Assembly (NCBI GenBank): GCA_017649485.1
Contig: JAGCGS010000015.1
Coordinates: forward strand, 1 to 64,000
Reading direction: 5' to 3'
DNA: 64,000 nt
DNA from: Bacteroidaceae bacterium
GTDB taxonomy: Bacteria > Bacteroidota > Bacteroidia > Bacteroidales > Bacteroidaceae
Shown: one piece after another, positions 55,474 to 64,000 of the stretch
Layout of the letters: every line of letters starts with the position of its first letter
Position numbering within the stretch: the first letter of the stretch is position 1
The notes under the pieces: model-generated
What the model was told of the DNA's origin: nothing
Databases searched by the model: none
What the model saw: only the letters and a program-made list of their open reading frames with translations
Position numbers and translations under genes: made by a program

Positions 55474-55760
55474 GCCAACACTTCACTTTTTGAGTGTAAT
55501 ATGCAGGATATCAGGAGATCTAGTTGGTGAAGTGTTGGGGGAAACACTTCACCAACCTATCACATAGGTTGTTACAACCTCTTAATCCATTAGCTCCGAG
55601 TTGTCAGGTTAATTACTCGGGGCAATAAAAGCATCTGCTCGGAGTAAACCCGAAAATTCTCTAGAGAATTTCGTCGATTACTCGGAGCAAAAAGCCCGTT
55701 TACTTGAAGCAATCAAGTCAAGAGCTTGGAGTAATCAAACCGAGAGCTGGGAATAACCAA
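55474..55760. repeat. Second palindromic intergenic element
   Basis: The element contains CCAACACTTCAC (55474-55485) complementary to 55527-55538; a 14-bp perfect stem GTTGGTGAAGTGTT (55523-55536) with 55543-55556; scattered direct and inverted copies of CTCGGAGTAA-like words; and the 18-bp palindrome AAATTCTCTAGAGAATTT (55654-55671), shared with the element at 22731. No reading frame of note. The remaining parts of the 55319-55845 gap hold the asd promoter and a near-consensus TTATTTTG (55812-55819) before the antiporter. Confidence 0.65.
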
Positions 55761-55845
55761 GTTTTATTTCACAAATAAGTTGGTAAATTTCGAAAAGAAG
55801 AAAACTTTTCGTTATTTTGCATATTGAAAACGAATATGATAGGAG

Positions 55846-57978
55846 ATGACCTGGATTAACCAATATATAACCTTTCCGATTACCGACCCAACATGGATTT
55901 TCCTGTTGGTGTTGGTGATTATTCTGTTTGCTCCTATTGTGTTGGACAAGCTTCGCATCCCTCATATTATTGGAATGATTATTGCAGGTCTGTTGGTTGG
56001 AGAGCATGGCTTCAACATTCTGGCACGCGATAGTAGTTTTGAGCTCTTTGGCAAGGTGGGGTTGTATTACATCATGTTCCTGGCAGGCTTGGAAATGAAC
56101 ATGAACGACTTCAAGGAGAATAAATATAAGGCGCTGACTCAGGGATTGTTATGCTTCTTTATTCCTATTACAATAGGTTTTATTACGAACCTTAGTGTGC
56201 TACAATATGGAGTTGCGACAGCTTTATTGTTGGCGAGTATGTATGCGTCGAATACACAAGTTTCTTATCCGATAGTGATTCGATATGGCCTCTCGAATCA
56301 AAGAAGTGTGAGCATCGCAGTGGGAGGCACAGCTGTTACTGATACACTTACTCTGTTGGTGCTTGCTGTGGTAGCAGGTTTGCACAAAGGGGATGTGGAT
56401 AGTACATACTGGTTATTGTTGGTAGGTAAAGTGATTGTGATTGGAACCGCTATCGTTGTGGTATTCCCCAGGGTTGCACGCTGGTTCTTCCGCAGGTATG
56501 TAGAGGTTGTTACGCAATATATCTTTGTGCTTGCATTAGTGTTCCTTGCGGCTGCATTAATGGAACTCGCTAATATGGAGGGCATTTTGGGTGCATTCCT
56601 TACAGGTTTGGTACTGAATAGGATGATCCCACATGTTTCTCCGCTGATGGGACATTTAGAGTTTGTGGGCAATGCCTTGTTCATCCCTTATTTCCTGATA
56701 GGTGTGGGTATGCTTATCAATTTGCATGTTTTATTTGGAAGTGTCAATGCCATTGAGGTGGCAGGAGTGATGATTGCTGTGGCACTTACAGGCAAATGGA
56801 TTGCTTCATTCCTCGTTCAGAAGATTTTCGGGTTAAAGAGCATAGAACGCCGACTGATTTATGGTTTAAGCACGGCTCAAGCGGCTGCTACTCTGGCTGC
56901 TGTGATGGTGGGATATAACATAATCTTGCCAGATGGCTCACGATTACTGAATGATGACGTGTTGAATGGTACAATCTTGCTGATTTTGGTAACATGCATC
57001 GTGAGTTCACTGATTACCGACAAATCTGCTAGGCAGATGGCGATGAATGAAACACAACCTGATGAGCATCTGAAGCGTACCACGGAGAAGATTCTTATAC
57101 CTGTAGCGTACTTAGACACAATTGATTACCTGATTGAATTGGCACTGATGATTAGGAGCTCAAAGTTTGAGGATAACATACTGGCATTGCATGTAATGAC
57201 GGACACAGGGCAGACAGAACGAGCAGAAATGCGTGGAAGGTTGTGCTTGGATAAGGCGGCTAAAGCTACTGCAGGAGCAAATGTTGAACTGGTGCAACTG
57301 AGCAGATATGATGTAAATGTGTCTTCTGGTATCATTCATACGGCAAAAGAGCAAGATGCCTCTTGTGTGGTGGTGGGGTTGCACCGCAAGGTAAATATCA
57401 TGGATTCATTCTATGGCAAGGTGACGGAGAACCTACTGAAAAGCATTCACCGTGAGGTGATTGTGGCGAAATTCATTATGCCACTGAACACCATTCGACG
57501 TATCGTGGTGGCAGTTCCTCCTAAGGCAGAGTATGAGGCTGGGTTCCAAAAGTGGTTGCGCAATTGTTGTAGAATGGGTGCGGCAATGGGATGCCGAGTT
57601 CATTTCTTTGCCACAGAGAAGACCATTGGTTACATCCAAAGTTTTTTGGAAGCAAAGTATAAGCAGACACTAACGAGCTTCTCGATTTTAGAGAAGTGGG
57701 ATGATTTGTTACTTTTGACTGGACATGTGAATTATGACCATCTGTTGGTGATTGTGAGCGCTCGCAGAGGATCTATATCATATAATCCACTGTTTGAGGA
57801 GTTGCCTCAACAGATTAGCACATATTTTAACAATAGTAGTTTGATGTTGGTATTCCCAGATCAACTGGGCGATGAGGTAAAGGAAACAATAACTTTCTCT
57901 AAACCTATTGTGAGTAATGATGTGCGTTTGTATCAACGTATTGGAGCATGGATTTATAAATGGCTAAAAAAACAGTAG
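55846..57978 (+). CDS. Kef/CPA2-type cation:proton antiporter with C-terminal USP-like domain
   Basis: A 710-residue protein. Residues ~10-400 carry about 12 membrane helices of the CPA2 family (LRIPHIIGMIIAGLLVGEHG, FLAGLEMNMNDFKEN, GGTAVTDTLTLLVLAVVAGL, MEGILGAFLTGLVLNR). From ~420 the protein is soluble with two segments like universal stress proteins (KILIPVAYLDTIDYLIELAL; DASCVVVGLHRKVNIMDSFYG), so a nucleotide or stress signal may gate transport. It exchanges Na+ or K+ for protons; ion specificity is unknown. A LolD-type ATPase gene follows after 3 bases. Confidence 0.9.
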   Translation: MTWINQYITFPITDPTWIFLLVLVIILFAPIVLDKLRIPHIIGMIIAGLLVGEHGFNILARDSSFELFGKVGLYYIMFLAGLEMNMNDFKENKYKALTQGLLCFFIPITIGFITNLSVLQYGVATALLLASMYASNTQVSYPIVIRYGLSNQRSVSIAVGGTAVTDTLTLLVLAVVAGLHKGDVDSTYWLLLVGKVIVIGTAIVVVFPRVARWFFRRYVEVVTQYIFVLALVFLAAALMELANMEGILGAFLTGLVLNRMIPHVSPLMGHLEFVGNALFIPYFLIGVGMLINLHVLFGSVNAIEVAGVMIAVALTGKWIASFLVQKIFGLKSIERRLIYGLSTAQAAATLAAVMVGYNIILPDGSRLLNDDVLNGTILLILVTCIVSSLITDKSARQMAMNETQPDEHLKRTTEKILIPVAYLDTIDYLIELALMIRSSKFEDNILALHVMTDTGQTERAEMRGRLCLDKAAKATAGANVELVQLSRYDVNVSSGIIHTAKEQDASCVVVGLHRKVNIMDSFYGKVTENLLKSIHREVIVAKFIMPLNTIRRIVVAVPPKAEYEAGFQKWLRNCCRMGAAMGCRVHFFATEKTIGYIQSFLEAKYKQTLTSFSILEKWDDLLLLTGHVNYDHLLVIVSARRGSISYNPLFEELPQQISTYFNNSSLMLVFPDQLGDEVKETITFSKPIVSNDVRLYQRIGAWIYKWLKKQ

Positions 57979-57981
57979 AAG

Positions 57982-58647
57982 ATGATAGTGTTGGAAGGTA
58001 TTACAAAGAGTTTCGGCAATTTACAAGTGCTAAAAGGTATTGATTTGCGTATTGAAAAAGGAGAGGTAGTGAGTATAGTAGGTCCAAGTGGGGCTGGCAA
58101 GACTACGCTTTTGCAGATTATGGGTACCTTAGATGTACCAGATAGCGGAAGGATATTGATTAATGGTAAGGATGTACTAAAGCTGAATGAGAGTGAGCTC
58201 TCGGCATTTAGGAATGAGCACATAGGTTTTGTCTTTCAGTTTCATCAATTGTTGCCAGAGTTTACTGCTCTTGAAAATGTGATGATTCCTGCATTTATCG
58301 CTGGAAAGGGAATGCAGGAGGCTCGTCAAGAGGCCATGAAGTTATTAGATTTCATGGGGTTGCAAGAGAGGGCTGAACATAAACCTAATGAGTTGTCTGG
58401 TGGTGAGAAACAGCGTGTTGCAGTGGCTCGTGCATTGATAAATCACCCAGATGTGGTGTTGGCAGATGAACCGTCAGGGAGTTTGGATAGTCACAATAAG
58501 CAGGAGCTCCACCAATTGTTTTTTGACCTCCGCAAGCAATTAGGTCAAACGTTCGTTATTGTGACGCACGATGAAGGGTTGGCACAGAAGACAGACCGTT
58601 CAATTCACCTAACAGATGGATTGATTATGGTCAATCATCAAAGCTAA
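57982..58647 (+). CDS. lolD: ABC transporter ATP-binding protein, LolD type
   Basis: A 221-residue ATPase of the MacB/LolD family. Walker [10 protein letters not shown] (34-42), signature [15 protein letters not shown] (138-152), Walker [14 protein letters not shown] (158-170) and the switch His in VIVTHDE. LolD powers release of lipoproteins from the inner membrane together with LolC/E, which are not adjacent here; assignment rests on the sequence type alone, and an FtsE- or MacB-like role is possible. The 3' end overlaps the convergent gene by 17 bases. Confidence 0.87.
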   Translation: MIVLEGITKSFGNLQVLKGIDLRIEKGEVVSIVGPSGAGKTTLLQIMGTLDVPDSGRILINGKDVLKLNESELSAFRNEHIGFVFQFHQLLPEFTALENVMIPAFIAGKGMQEARQEAMKLLDFMGLQERAEHKPNELSGGEKQRVAVARALINHPDVVLADEPSGSLDSHNKQELHQLFFDLRKQLGQTFVIVTHDEGLAQKTDRSIHLTDGLIMVNHQS

Positions 58648-59407
58648 TATAATGAGTGATACGCTCCAACTCATCTTCCGTAAATTCCTCATAGAGGATG
58701 AAAGGCTTGAGGCTGGTTAGATTTCCATGTTTGCGTCGATGCTCAATGAGGGCTTTGGCTTGGTAAAAGTTGATGTAGGGATGGCGACGTAAACGATCTA
58801 CATTGGTATGATTGATGGGTATTTTGCGGATATCGGATTCATCAACTGTGAACCAAGACAACAGTTGACTGGCATCTAAGTTAATCTCACGTAATTGCTC
58901 CACTTTGTAGTATCCTCCTAACTGATTTCTATAATTAACAATCATTTTGGCGATTACACTTCCTATGCCAGGAATCCTTTTTAGCTCTGTAGTGTCAACT
59001 TTGTTGAGCTCAACTATGGTGCCTGGCATGTATTTCTCAATTCTTTCATAGCGTGGCAGGGTATCTAAGAGTAAGGATGGTACAGTGTCATAACGTTGAA
59101 GAGTGGAACGCTCTTGCCTGTTTTGGCGTTGACGAGGTTGATAGATGGGTTTCGATGAGGATTGTCTTGGTGTATTGTTATTTTCGGCATAAGTTCGACG
59201 ACGGATGGAACGAAGGCTATCCACTTGTTGTAGTGAATCAGCAAAAGCTTGGAGTTGAGCCTCATCTTGGGATGAGGTAGCATGTTGGTTTGTTTGCTCA
59301 AAATAGATAGTGGCACCAATGGTGAGAGCGATGAGGCTAAGCAACACCAAGATGGCCCGTTTATCGGATTTGTGGTAGAAATGATAGTCTTTGAGAAATT
59401 GCCACAT
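58631..59407 (-). CDS. ComEA-like helix-hairpin-helix protein
   Basis: A 258-residue protein with one N-terminal membrane helix (~19-37, [19 protein letters not shown]), a low-complexity Gln/Arg/Ser linker (70-105), and tandem helix-hairpin-helix motifs: [20 protein letters not shown] (~132-151) and further copies around 185-225 ([20 protein letters not shown]). It resembles ComEA family DNA-binding proteins used in DNA uptake, although Bacteroidota members are rarely characterised. It lies 12 bases after the sodium symporter gene on the same strand. Confidence 0.85.
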   Translation of the reverse strand: MWQFLKDYHFYHKSDKRAILVLLSLIALTIGATIYFEQTNQHATSSQDEAQLQAFADSLQQVDSLRSIRRRTYAENNNTPRQSSSKPIYQPRQRQNRQERSTLQRYDTVPSLLLDTLPRYERIEKYMPGTIVELNKVDTTELKRIPGIGSVIAKMIVNYRNQLGGYYKVEQLREINLDASQLLSWFTVDESDIRKIPINHTNVDRLRRHPYINFYQAKALIEHRRKHGNLTSLKPFILYEEFTEDELERITHYISFDD

Positions 59408-59419
59408 AGTAAGATCTTT

Positions 59420-60784
59420 TCACAAAATCCCCAACTCATTAATGAACACAAAGCCAATACCAATGGGGGCTACAACTCGAAGAATGAACACAATGGCCTT
59501 ATATACATAGGGATGTAAATGACCTCCTCTGTTAAGCTCCTCATGTAAGATCTTCTTGTCGAGGTACCATCCTGTAAAGATGGAGATAAAGAAACCTCCA
59601 ATAGGTAACATCAGCTTAGCTGTCAAGAAGTCGAAGATATCGAACAAGTTCATGCCAAAGAGGGTGTATTCCTTGCCTATTCCCATAGAGAGGGCACAAA
59701 AGATACCAATGACTCCACATGTAATTGTTACCAACCAAGCAGCCTTGCGACGACTCATCTTGAATTCCTCATGCAAATAGACAGTAACCACTTCGTGCAT
59801 GGAAATGGTGGAGGTCAAAGCTGCTAATGCGAGAAGAAGATAGAAAGCAGTACTGAGTATATAGGTAAGCCACGGCAAACCTGCAAAAGCCTGTGTGAGT
59901 ACATTGGGCAGAGTTATAAATACTAAACTCGGACCAGCATCGGGATGGATTCCCACTGAGAAAGCCGCAGGGAAAATAATCAAACCTGCCAGTATCGCTA
60001 CCAAACTGTCGATACTTGCTACATTGAGGGCAGTCTTAGTAAGGTTGGTATCACTCTGGAAATATGAAGCATAAGTGCAGAGACATCCCATACCCAAGCT
60101 AAGAGAATAAAATGTTTGTCCCATGGCTGAAAGCAAAACGCCAGAATCTACCTTGTTGAAATCAGGTTTTAACAAAAACTCCAAGCCAGGTCCTGAACCA
60201 GGGAGCATGATGGAGCATATAGCCATAATAATGAGCAACACAAATAGAATTGGCATCAGAATCTTGGCAGAGCGTTCAATGCCTTGTTGCACACCTTTCA
60301 CAATGATGAAGTGGGTGGCAAACATAAATAGGGCAAGCCAAAGAACAGGTCGCCAAAGACTATCTGTAAAAGTGTTGAATGAGGCAGCAAACTGTTCGGG
60401 ACTTTTACCAATAAAAGTATTACCGGCAGCTTGCAAAAAATACTCCAACGTCCAACCTGCCACAACAGCATAATAGCTCAGGATCAGGAAACCTGTCAGC
60501 ACTCCCCATCGTCCAACCCATTTCCACTGAGTCCCAGGGGCAAGAATTTGGTATGCCCTGGCAGTGTTGGCACGAGAGTGACGACCGATGGTGAACTCAG
60601 CTATCATAACAGGAATACCGAAGCAGAGAATGCACACAATATAGATGAGGATAAAAGCCGCACCACCATCGTTGCCCGTCTGATATGGGAAACGCCAAAT
60701 GTTACCTAACCCCACCGCTGATCCAGCTGCAGCCAGTATAGCACCTATCTTACTACCGAAGTTTACTCTGCTTACGTTGCTCAT
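59420..60784 (-). CDS. Sodium-dependent transporter, NSS (SNF) family
   Basis: A 454-residue LeuT-fold symporter with about 11-12 helices. The ion/substrate site of helix 1 is AAAGSAVGLGNIWRFPYQTG (18-37), with NDGGAAFILIY just after; the second half has SLGMGCLCTYASYFQ. The family takes up amino acids or related amines with Na+. It is the first gene of a two-gene minus-strand unit with the HhH protein. Confidence 0.93.
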   Translation of the reverse strand: MSNVSRVNFGSKIGAILAAAGSAVGLGNIWRFPYQTGNDGGAAFILIYIVCILCFGIPVMIAEFTIGRHSRANTARAYQILAPGTQWKWVGRWGVLTGFLILSYYAVVAGWTLEYFLQAAGNTFIGKSPEQFAASFNTFTDSLWRPVLWLALFMFATHFIIVKGVQQGIERSAKILMPILFVLLIIMAICSIMLPGSGPGLEFLLKPDFNKVDSGVLLSAMGQTFYSLSLGMGCLCTYASYFQSDTNLTKTALNVASIDSLVAILAGLIIFPAAFSVGIHPDAGPSLVFITLPNVLTQAFAGLPWLTYILSTAFYLLLALAALTSTISMHEVVTVYLHEEFKMSRRKAAWLVTITCGVIGIFCALSMGIGKEYTLFGMNLFDIFDFLTAKLMLPIGGFFISIFTGWYLDKKILHEELNRGGHLHPYVYKAIVFILRVVAPIGIGFVFINELGIL

Positions 60785-60794
60785 AAATCAAAAT

Positions 60795-60829
60795 TTTGTT
60801 GCAAAAATACACATTTATCCGTACTTTTG
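60795..60829 (+). promoter_or_regulatory. Promoter of the VanZ gene
   Basis: TTTG (60795-60798), 23 bases, TACTTTTG (60822-60829), 22 bases before ATG 60852. A minus-strand TATTTTTG (60809-60802) for the symporter overlaps it, giving interleaved divergent promoters. Confidence 0.55.
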
Positions 60830-60851
60830 CGACAGAAATGAAAATAATTTA

Positions 60852-61256
60852 ATGATGAAAGCATTTATTCAACGTTATCCATTGTCAATATCCGTCATTT
60901 TGTTGGTGACTTTTTTGTCTCTTTTTAAGCCCCCATCGACAGATTTGGATAAAGTGCCGGGAATAGATAAACTAGTGCATACGGGTATGTATTTCGTTAT
61001 GGGTAGCTTGTTGTGGTGGGAATTTTTCCGTGGTAGGCGTCAAACAGGTGCTCCTATGTGGCATGCCTGGATCGGTGCTTTTGTCTGTCCACTGATTTAT
61101 GGAGGCGTAGTGGAATTGTTGCAAGAGTATTGCACAGAATATCGTGGTGGCGAGTGGTTGGATTTTGCAGCAAATTCTTTAGGAGTTGTGCTTGCGGCTA
61201 TTATGGCTAAATATTTATTGCCCAAGCTTCTAAAGAAGCTCGGGCAAGGTGAATAA
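60852..61256 (+). CDS. VanZ-family membrane protein
   Basis: A 134-residue membrane protein from ATG 60852 or 60855 (MMKAFIQRYPLSISVILLVT); the frame upstream to 60699 lies in the divergent promoter and symporter gene and is rejected. VanZ features: DKLVHTGMYFVMGSLLWW, then EYRGGEWLDFAANSLGVVLA at the last helix. The family is linked to low-level teicoplanin resistance in some hosts, but in most bacteria its role is unknown. The last 27 bases overlap the 3' end of murF. Confidence 0.87.
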   Translation: MMKAFIQRYPLSISVILLVTFLSLFKPPSTDLDKVPGIDKLVHTGMYFVMGSLLWWEFFRGRRQTGAPMWHAWIGAFVCPLIYGGVVELLQEYCTEYRGGEWLDFAANSLGVVLAAIMAKYLLPKLLKKLGQGE

Positions 61257-62564
61257 CTTTGTACCATTAGATCCCTTGATGAGAATGGTCTTACCTTTGG
61301 GTTGATTGGCTTTGATCTCTTTGACTAAGGCACTTACATCGCGATAGCAGAGGAAGGTAGTACCTGTATGGATAAATTCCTCTCCTACCAAAATCACATC
61401 ATGGAATCCATAGTCTTCGATAAGTTTTATTATCTTTTGATGTTCCTGAATACTCTCTAATCCTAACTCTCTCATTTCTCCCAAAATTAGCATCTTATTA
61501 TCGGCCTCCAAATGAAAAAAATTGTCGATGGCAGCTTTCATGCTAGTGGGATTGGCGTTGTAAGCATCAACAATAAGTGTGTTATGGGGAGTCTTGGTGA
61601 GTTGGGAACGGTTATTGTGAGGTTCGTAAGATTGTAAAGCATCACAGATATCTTTTTTATCTACGTCAAATCTTTGACCTAAAGTAATGGCAACAAGCAT
61701 GTTGCTTAGGTTGTAATCACCAATCAATTGGGTTTGTACATCATGCCATTGACCACTTTTTCCTGACCATTGGAAATGCAACAAAGGGGAGTGTTGGGCT
61801 ACCTTACCTCTAACAGTAACATCTTCTGCCTTTTCACCATAGAAAGTAAGGCTTTCAATTCCACGTTCTTGCACCATTTGTAAGAGGTCTTCATTATCTG
61901 CATTGATGATGACCTCACCAGAAGTGTTTTTGATAAAATCATATAGTTCTCCTTTAGTGCGTTTGACCCCCTCGAACGAACCGAAGCCTTGGAGGTGGGC
62001 ACGACCTACATTGGTAATGATTCCTATATTAGGTTCAGCAATATCTACCAACTCTTTGATATCACCCGGATGACTGGCACCCATTTCAATGATGGCTAAA
62101 TCATGCTCTGGCTTCAGGCGAAGCAAGGTGAGAGGCACACCAATGCTATTGTTGAGATTGCCCTGTGTATAGAGTACATTATATTTCTTCGACAAAACAG
62201 CTGCACTGAGTTCCTTAGTGGTGGTCTTGCCATTAGTACCAGTGATGCCTATAATGGGGATGCCCTTACTACATGGTTTGGAAGGTATAGATGCTCCCAA
62301 TTCAAGACGATGGCGGTTGGCAAGAAGTTGTAGGGCTTGTAAGCAATCATCCACGAGGATATAACGAGGGTCATTTTCGGGGAGGAAAGTAACCTCATCT
62401 ATGACCACATATTTACAACCTTCCTCTAAAGCATTGGAAGCGAATGTGTTGCCATTGAACTTTTCACCCTTAAGGGCAATGAACATGGAATCTTTCGGAC
62501 AATTTCTGCTATCAGTAGTTACTCCATTACATTCTTGAAATAATTGATAAAGTTTTTCTATCAT
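61230..62564 (-). CDS. murF: UDP-N-acetylmuramoyl-tripeptide--D-alanyl-D-alanine ligase
   Basis: A 444-residue Mur ligase adding D-Ala-D-Ala to the peptidoglycan precursor in the cytoplasm. P-loop GITGTNGKTTTKE (106-118), the Mur signature IIEMGASHPGDI with the carbamylated-Lys-type region, NNRSQLTK and DAYNANPTSMKAAID (C-terminal domain). The length is typical. It is transcribed alone, divergent from folP. Confidence 0.96.
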   Translation of the reverse strand: MIEKLYQLFQECNGVTTDSRNCPKDSMFIALKGEKFNGNTFASNALEEGCKYVVIDEVTFLPENDPRYILVDDCLQALQLLANRHRLELGASIPSKPCSKGIPIIGITGTNGKTTTKELSAAVLSKKYNVLYTQGNLNNSIGVPLTLLRLKPEHDLAIIEMGASHPGDIKELVDIAEPNIGIITNVGRAHLQGFGSFEGVKRTKGELYDFIKNTSGEVIINADNEDLLQMVQERGIESLTFYGEKAEDVTVRGKVAQHSPLLHFQWSGKSGQWHDVQTQLIGDYNLSNMLVAITLGQRFDVDKKDICDALQSYEPHNNRSQLTKTPHNTLIVDAYNANPTSMKAAIDNFFHLEADNKMLILGEMRELGLESIQEHQKIIKLIEDYGFHDVILVGEEFIHTGTTFLCYRDVSALVKEIKANQPKGKTILIKGSNGTKLFTLPELL

Positions 62565-62586
62565 AATTTCTTTGGTTTATTGCATG

Positions 62587-62594
62587 CAAATATA
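62587..62594 (-). promoter_or_regulatory. -7 box of murF
   Basis: TATATTTG on the minus strand, 22 bases before ATG 62564. Confidence 0.5.
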
Positions 62595-62607
62595 GGGATT
62601 TTTTCCG

Positions 62608-62615
62608 TACATTTG
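62608..62615 (+). promoter_or_regulatory. -7 box of folP-cdaA
   Basis: TACATTTG, 21 bases before ATG 62637; the -33 region overlaps the murF -7 box. Confidence 0.5.
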
Positions 62616-62636
62616 TAATCAAATTATCAGATAATA

Positions 62637-63485
62637 ATGTTTACGGGTACAATCAATGTGCATGGAGAGTTATTAGATTTGTCGATTCCAAAAGTAATGG
62701 GCATCGTGAACTTTACACCTGATTCTTTCTTCGATGGAAGTAGGACACCAACAGAACAACAAGTGGAAGAGAGGGTGGGTAAGTTGGTGGAAGAAGGTGC
62801 CGATATTTTGGATGTGGGGGCTTACTCTTCTCGTCCAAATGCGGATGATGTACCTGTAACAGAGGAAATGCAACGTCTAAAGAGAGGCCTGTCTGTTTTG
62901 CGCAAGGTAGCACCCAATGCGATAGTTTCTGTGGATACTTTCAGGGCAGATGTGGCAAAGATGTGTATAGAAGAGTTTGGGGTAGCAATAGTGAATGACA
63001 TCTCTGGTGGTGATGCTGATACAGGGATGTTGGAGGTGATTTCTCACGCGCGCGTTCCTTATATTATTATGCACATGCAGGGAACACCTCAAACGATGCA
63101 ACAGAATCCCCAATATGATGATGTCGTGAAGGAGGTGATAGCGCATTTAGCAGAGAAGGTGGCTCGACTCCATGAACATGAGGTGTATGATGTGATATTG
63201 GATCCGGGCTTTGGCTTTGGTAAAACCTTAGAGCATAACTTCGAGTTGTTGGCGCGCTTAGAAGCATTTGACATCTTTGAGTTGCCTTTGCTGGTGGGTT
63301 TATCTCGCAAGTCTATGGTGTATAAGATGTTGGGTACATCACCTTCAGAAGCTTTGAATGGCACAACGGTATTGCACACGTTGGCGTTGAGTAAGGGAGC
63401 TAATATTTTGCGAGTACACGATGTGAAGGAGGCGGTTGAAACCATCAGATTGTGCCAAGCGCTAAAAAAATATGAATTTGAATGA
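62637..63485 (+). CDS. folP: Dihydropteroate synthase
   Basis: A 282-residue TIM-barrel enzyme of folate synthesis joining p-aminobenzoate to the pterin diphosphate; the target of sulfonamides. Signature GIVNFTPDSFFDGSR (22-36), second motif GADILDVGAYSSRPNA (53-68), and the conserved DPGFGFGKT and LVGLSRKSM loops. The length is typical. It lies 20 bases upstream of cdaA, an arrangement common in Bacteroidota. Confidence 0.96.
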   Translation: MFTGTINVHGELLDLSIPKVMGIVNFTPDSFFDGSRTPTEQQVEERVGKLVEEGADILDVGAYSSRPNADDVPVTEEMQRLKRGLSVLRKVAPNAIVSVDTFRADVAKMCIEEFGVAIVNDISGGDADTGMLEVISHARVPYIIMHMQGTPQTMQQNPQYDDVVKEVIAHLAEKVARLHEHEVYDVILDPGFGFGKTLEHNFELLARLEAFDIFELPLLVGLSRKSMVYKMLGTSPSEALNGTTVLHTLALSKGANILRVHDVKEAVETIRLCQALKKYEFE

Positions 63486-63505
63486 TAACAGATTAAGAAT
63501 AGATT

Positions 63506-64000
63506 ATGTTTTTCCAATTTGGCATTAAGGATTTTATAGATATCTTATTGGTAGCAACGTTACTGTACTACTTGTATAGACTGATGAAATCAACTGGCTC
63601 AATGAAAGTGTTTACAGGCTTGATGATTTTTGTGCTATCGTGGCTTGTCGTTACTCAGGTGTTGGAGATGAGGTTGCTTGGCTCTATCTTTGATAAGTTG
63701 ATCAGTGTGGGTGTACTGGCCATCATCATCCTGTTCCAAGAGGAGATTCGGCATTTTTTGTTCTCACTTGGTTCTCATCATAATGCCAGGGCACTGGTTA
63801 AGTTGTTTACTTGGGGCAAGGATAAGAATAGCACGCATGAGGATGTGTTGCCAATTGTAATGGCATGTCTGAATATGGCAAAGGGTAAGGTGGGAGCACT
63901 AATAGTGATAGAACGTAATGTGCCACTGGATAATATCGTTCGTACAGGCGACACCATTGATGCCAATATCAATCAACGGTTAATTGAAAATATATTCTTT
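63506..64000 (+). CDS. cdaA: Diadenylate cyclase, 5' part (runs off the window)
   Basis: The frame opens at ATG 63506 and stays open to the last base (165 codons). It encodes MFFQFGIKDFIDILLVATLL, three membrane helices (to about residue 80, VLAIIILFQEEIRHFL), then the start of the DAC domain (GALIVIERNVPLDNIVRTG, INQRLIENIFF). The catalytic DGA and RHR motifs lie beyond the window end. The enzyme makes cyclic di-AMP from two ATP, a signal for osmotic and cell-wall balance. It is probably co-transcribed with folP. Confidence 0.92.
   Translation, partial: MFFQFGIKDFIDILLVATLLYYLYRLMKSTGSMKVFTGLMIFVLSWLVVTQVLEMRLLGSIFDKLISVGVLAIIILFQEEIRHFLFSLGSHHNARALVKLFTWGKDKNSTHEDVLPIVMACLNMAKGKVGALIVIERNVPLDNIVRTGDTIDANINQRLIENIFF

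Overview
The window looks like chromosome of a member of the Bacteroidales, most likely a Prevotella/Segatella-type gut or oral species. The sequence-based reasons are: two SusC/SusD outer-membrane nutrient-uptake pairs; many matches to the Bacteroidota promoter pattern (TTTG, 19-23 bases, TAnnTTTG) just upstream of genes; few Shine-Dalgarno sites; a three-subunit SdhCAB fumarate reductase/succinate dehydrogenase; and a folP-cdaA pair. No database search was possible, so the genus is inferred.

Layout. 1-2.3 kb is accessory DNA: the tail of an IS1595-type transposase, a BspA-like leucine-rich-repeat protein and two unknown genes, bracketed by two similar hairpins. 2.4-22.1 kb is mostly housekeeping: dacB (PBP4), pepO, lpdA, nadB, a VanX-type dipeptidase, a methyltransferase, a thioesterase, the sdhCAB operon, a PAP2 phosphatase, and a minus-strand run of cation exchanger, acetyltransferase, parE, coaD and S41 protease. 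22.1-23.3 kb holds no intact gene, only an AAA-ATPase pseudogene, a perfect hairpin and a 360-bp palindromic repeat element. 23.3-33.6 kb is a 10-kb inverted duplication: two SusC/SusD pairs facing away from each other, with long perfect inverted repeats at the centre and at both outer ends. 33.6-43.3 kb carries two cell-envelope genes, an RND efflux operon (adaptor, pump, outer-membrane channel) and a divergent LpxA-like acyltransferase. 43.3-50.3 kb has an FKBP isomerase, glycyl-tRNA synthetase, parC, a DUF3316 protein, an S41 lipoprotein peptidase and tRNA-Leu(UAG). 50.3-64 kb has two membrane proteins of unknown function, NamZ muramidase divergent from a sugar-kinase-like gene, asd, a second palindromic element, a Kef-type antiporter, a LolD-type ATPase, a helix-hairpin-helix protein, a sodium symporter, VanZ, murF, folP and the start of the diadenylate cyclase gene cdaA.

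Functional threads. Cell-wall metabolism recurs (dacB, VanX-like, murF, namZ plus a MurK/NagK-like kinase, asd, VanZ). The two topoisomerase IV subunits are both present but about 25 kb apart. 

The most unusual features are two possible on/off switches. First, the dacB signal peptide is separated from the enzyme frame by a heptanucleotide repeat (three perfect ATGGTCA units); a copy number of 1 or 4 would join them, so export of this PBP4 may be phase variable. Second, the SusC/SusD locus has 151-bp inverted arms around a 515-bp centre that carries one good promoter facing only one of the two operons, so inversion of the centre would be expected to switch which receptor pair is expressed. Both are readings of sequence, not demonstrated behaviour.
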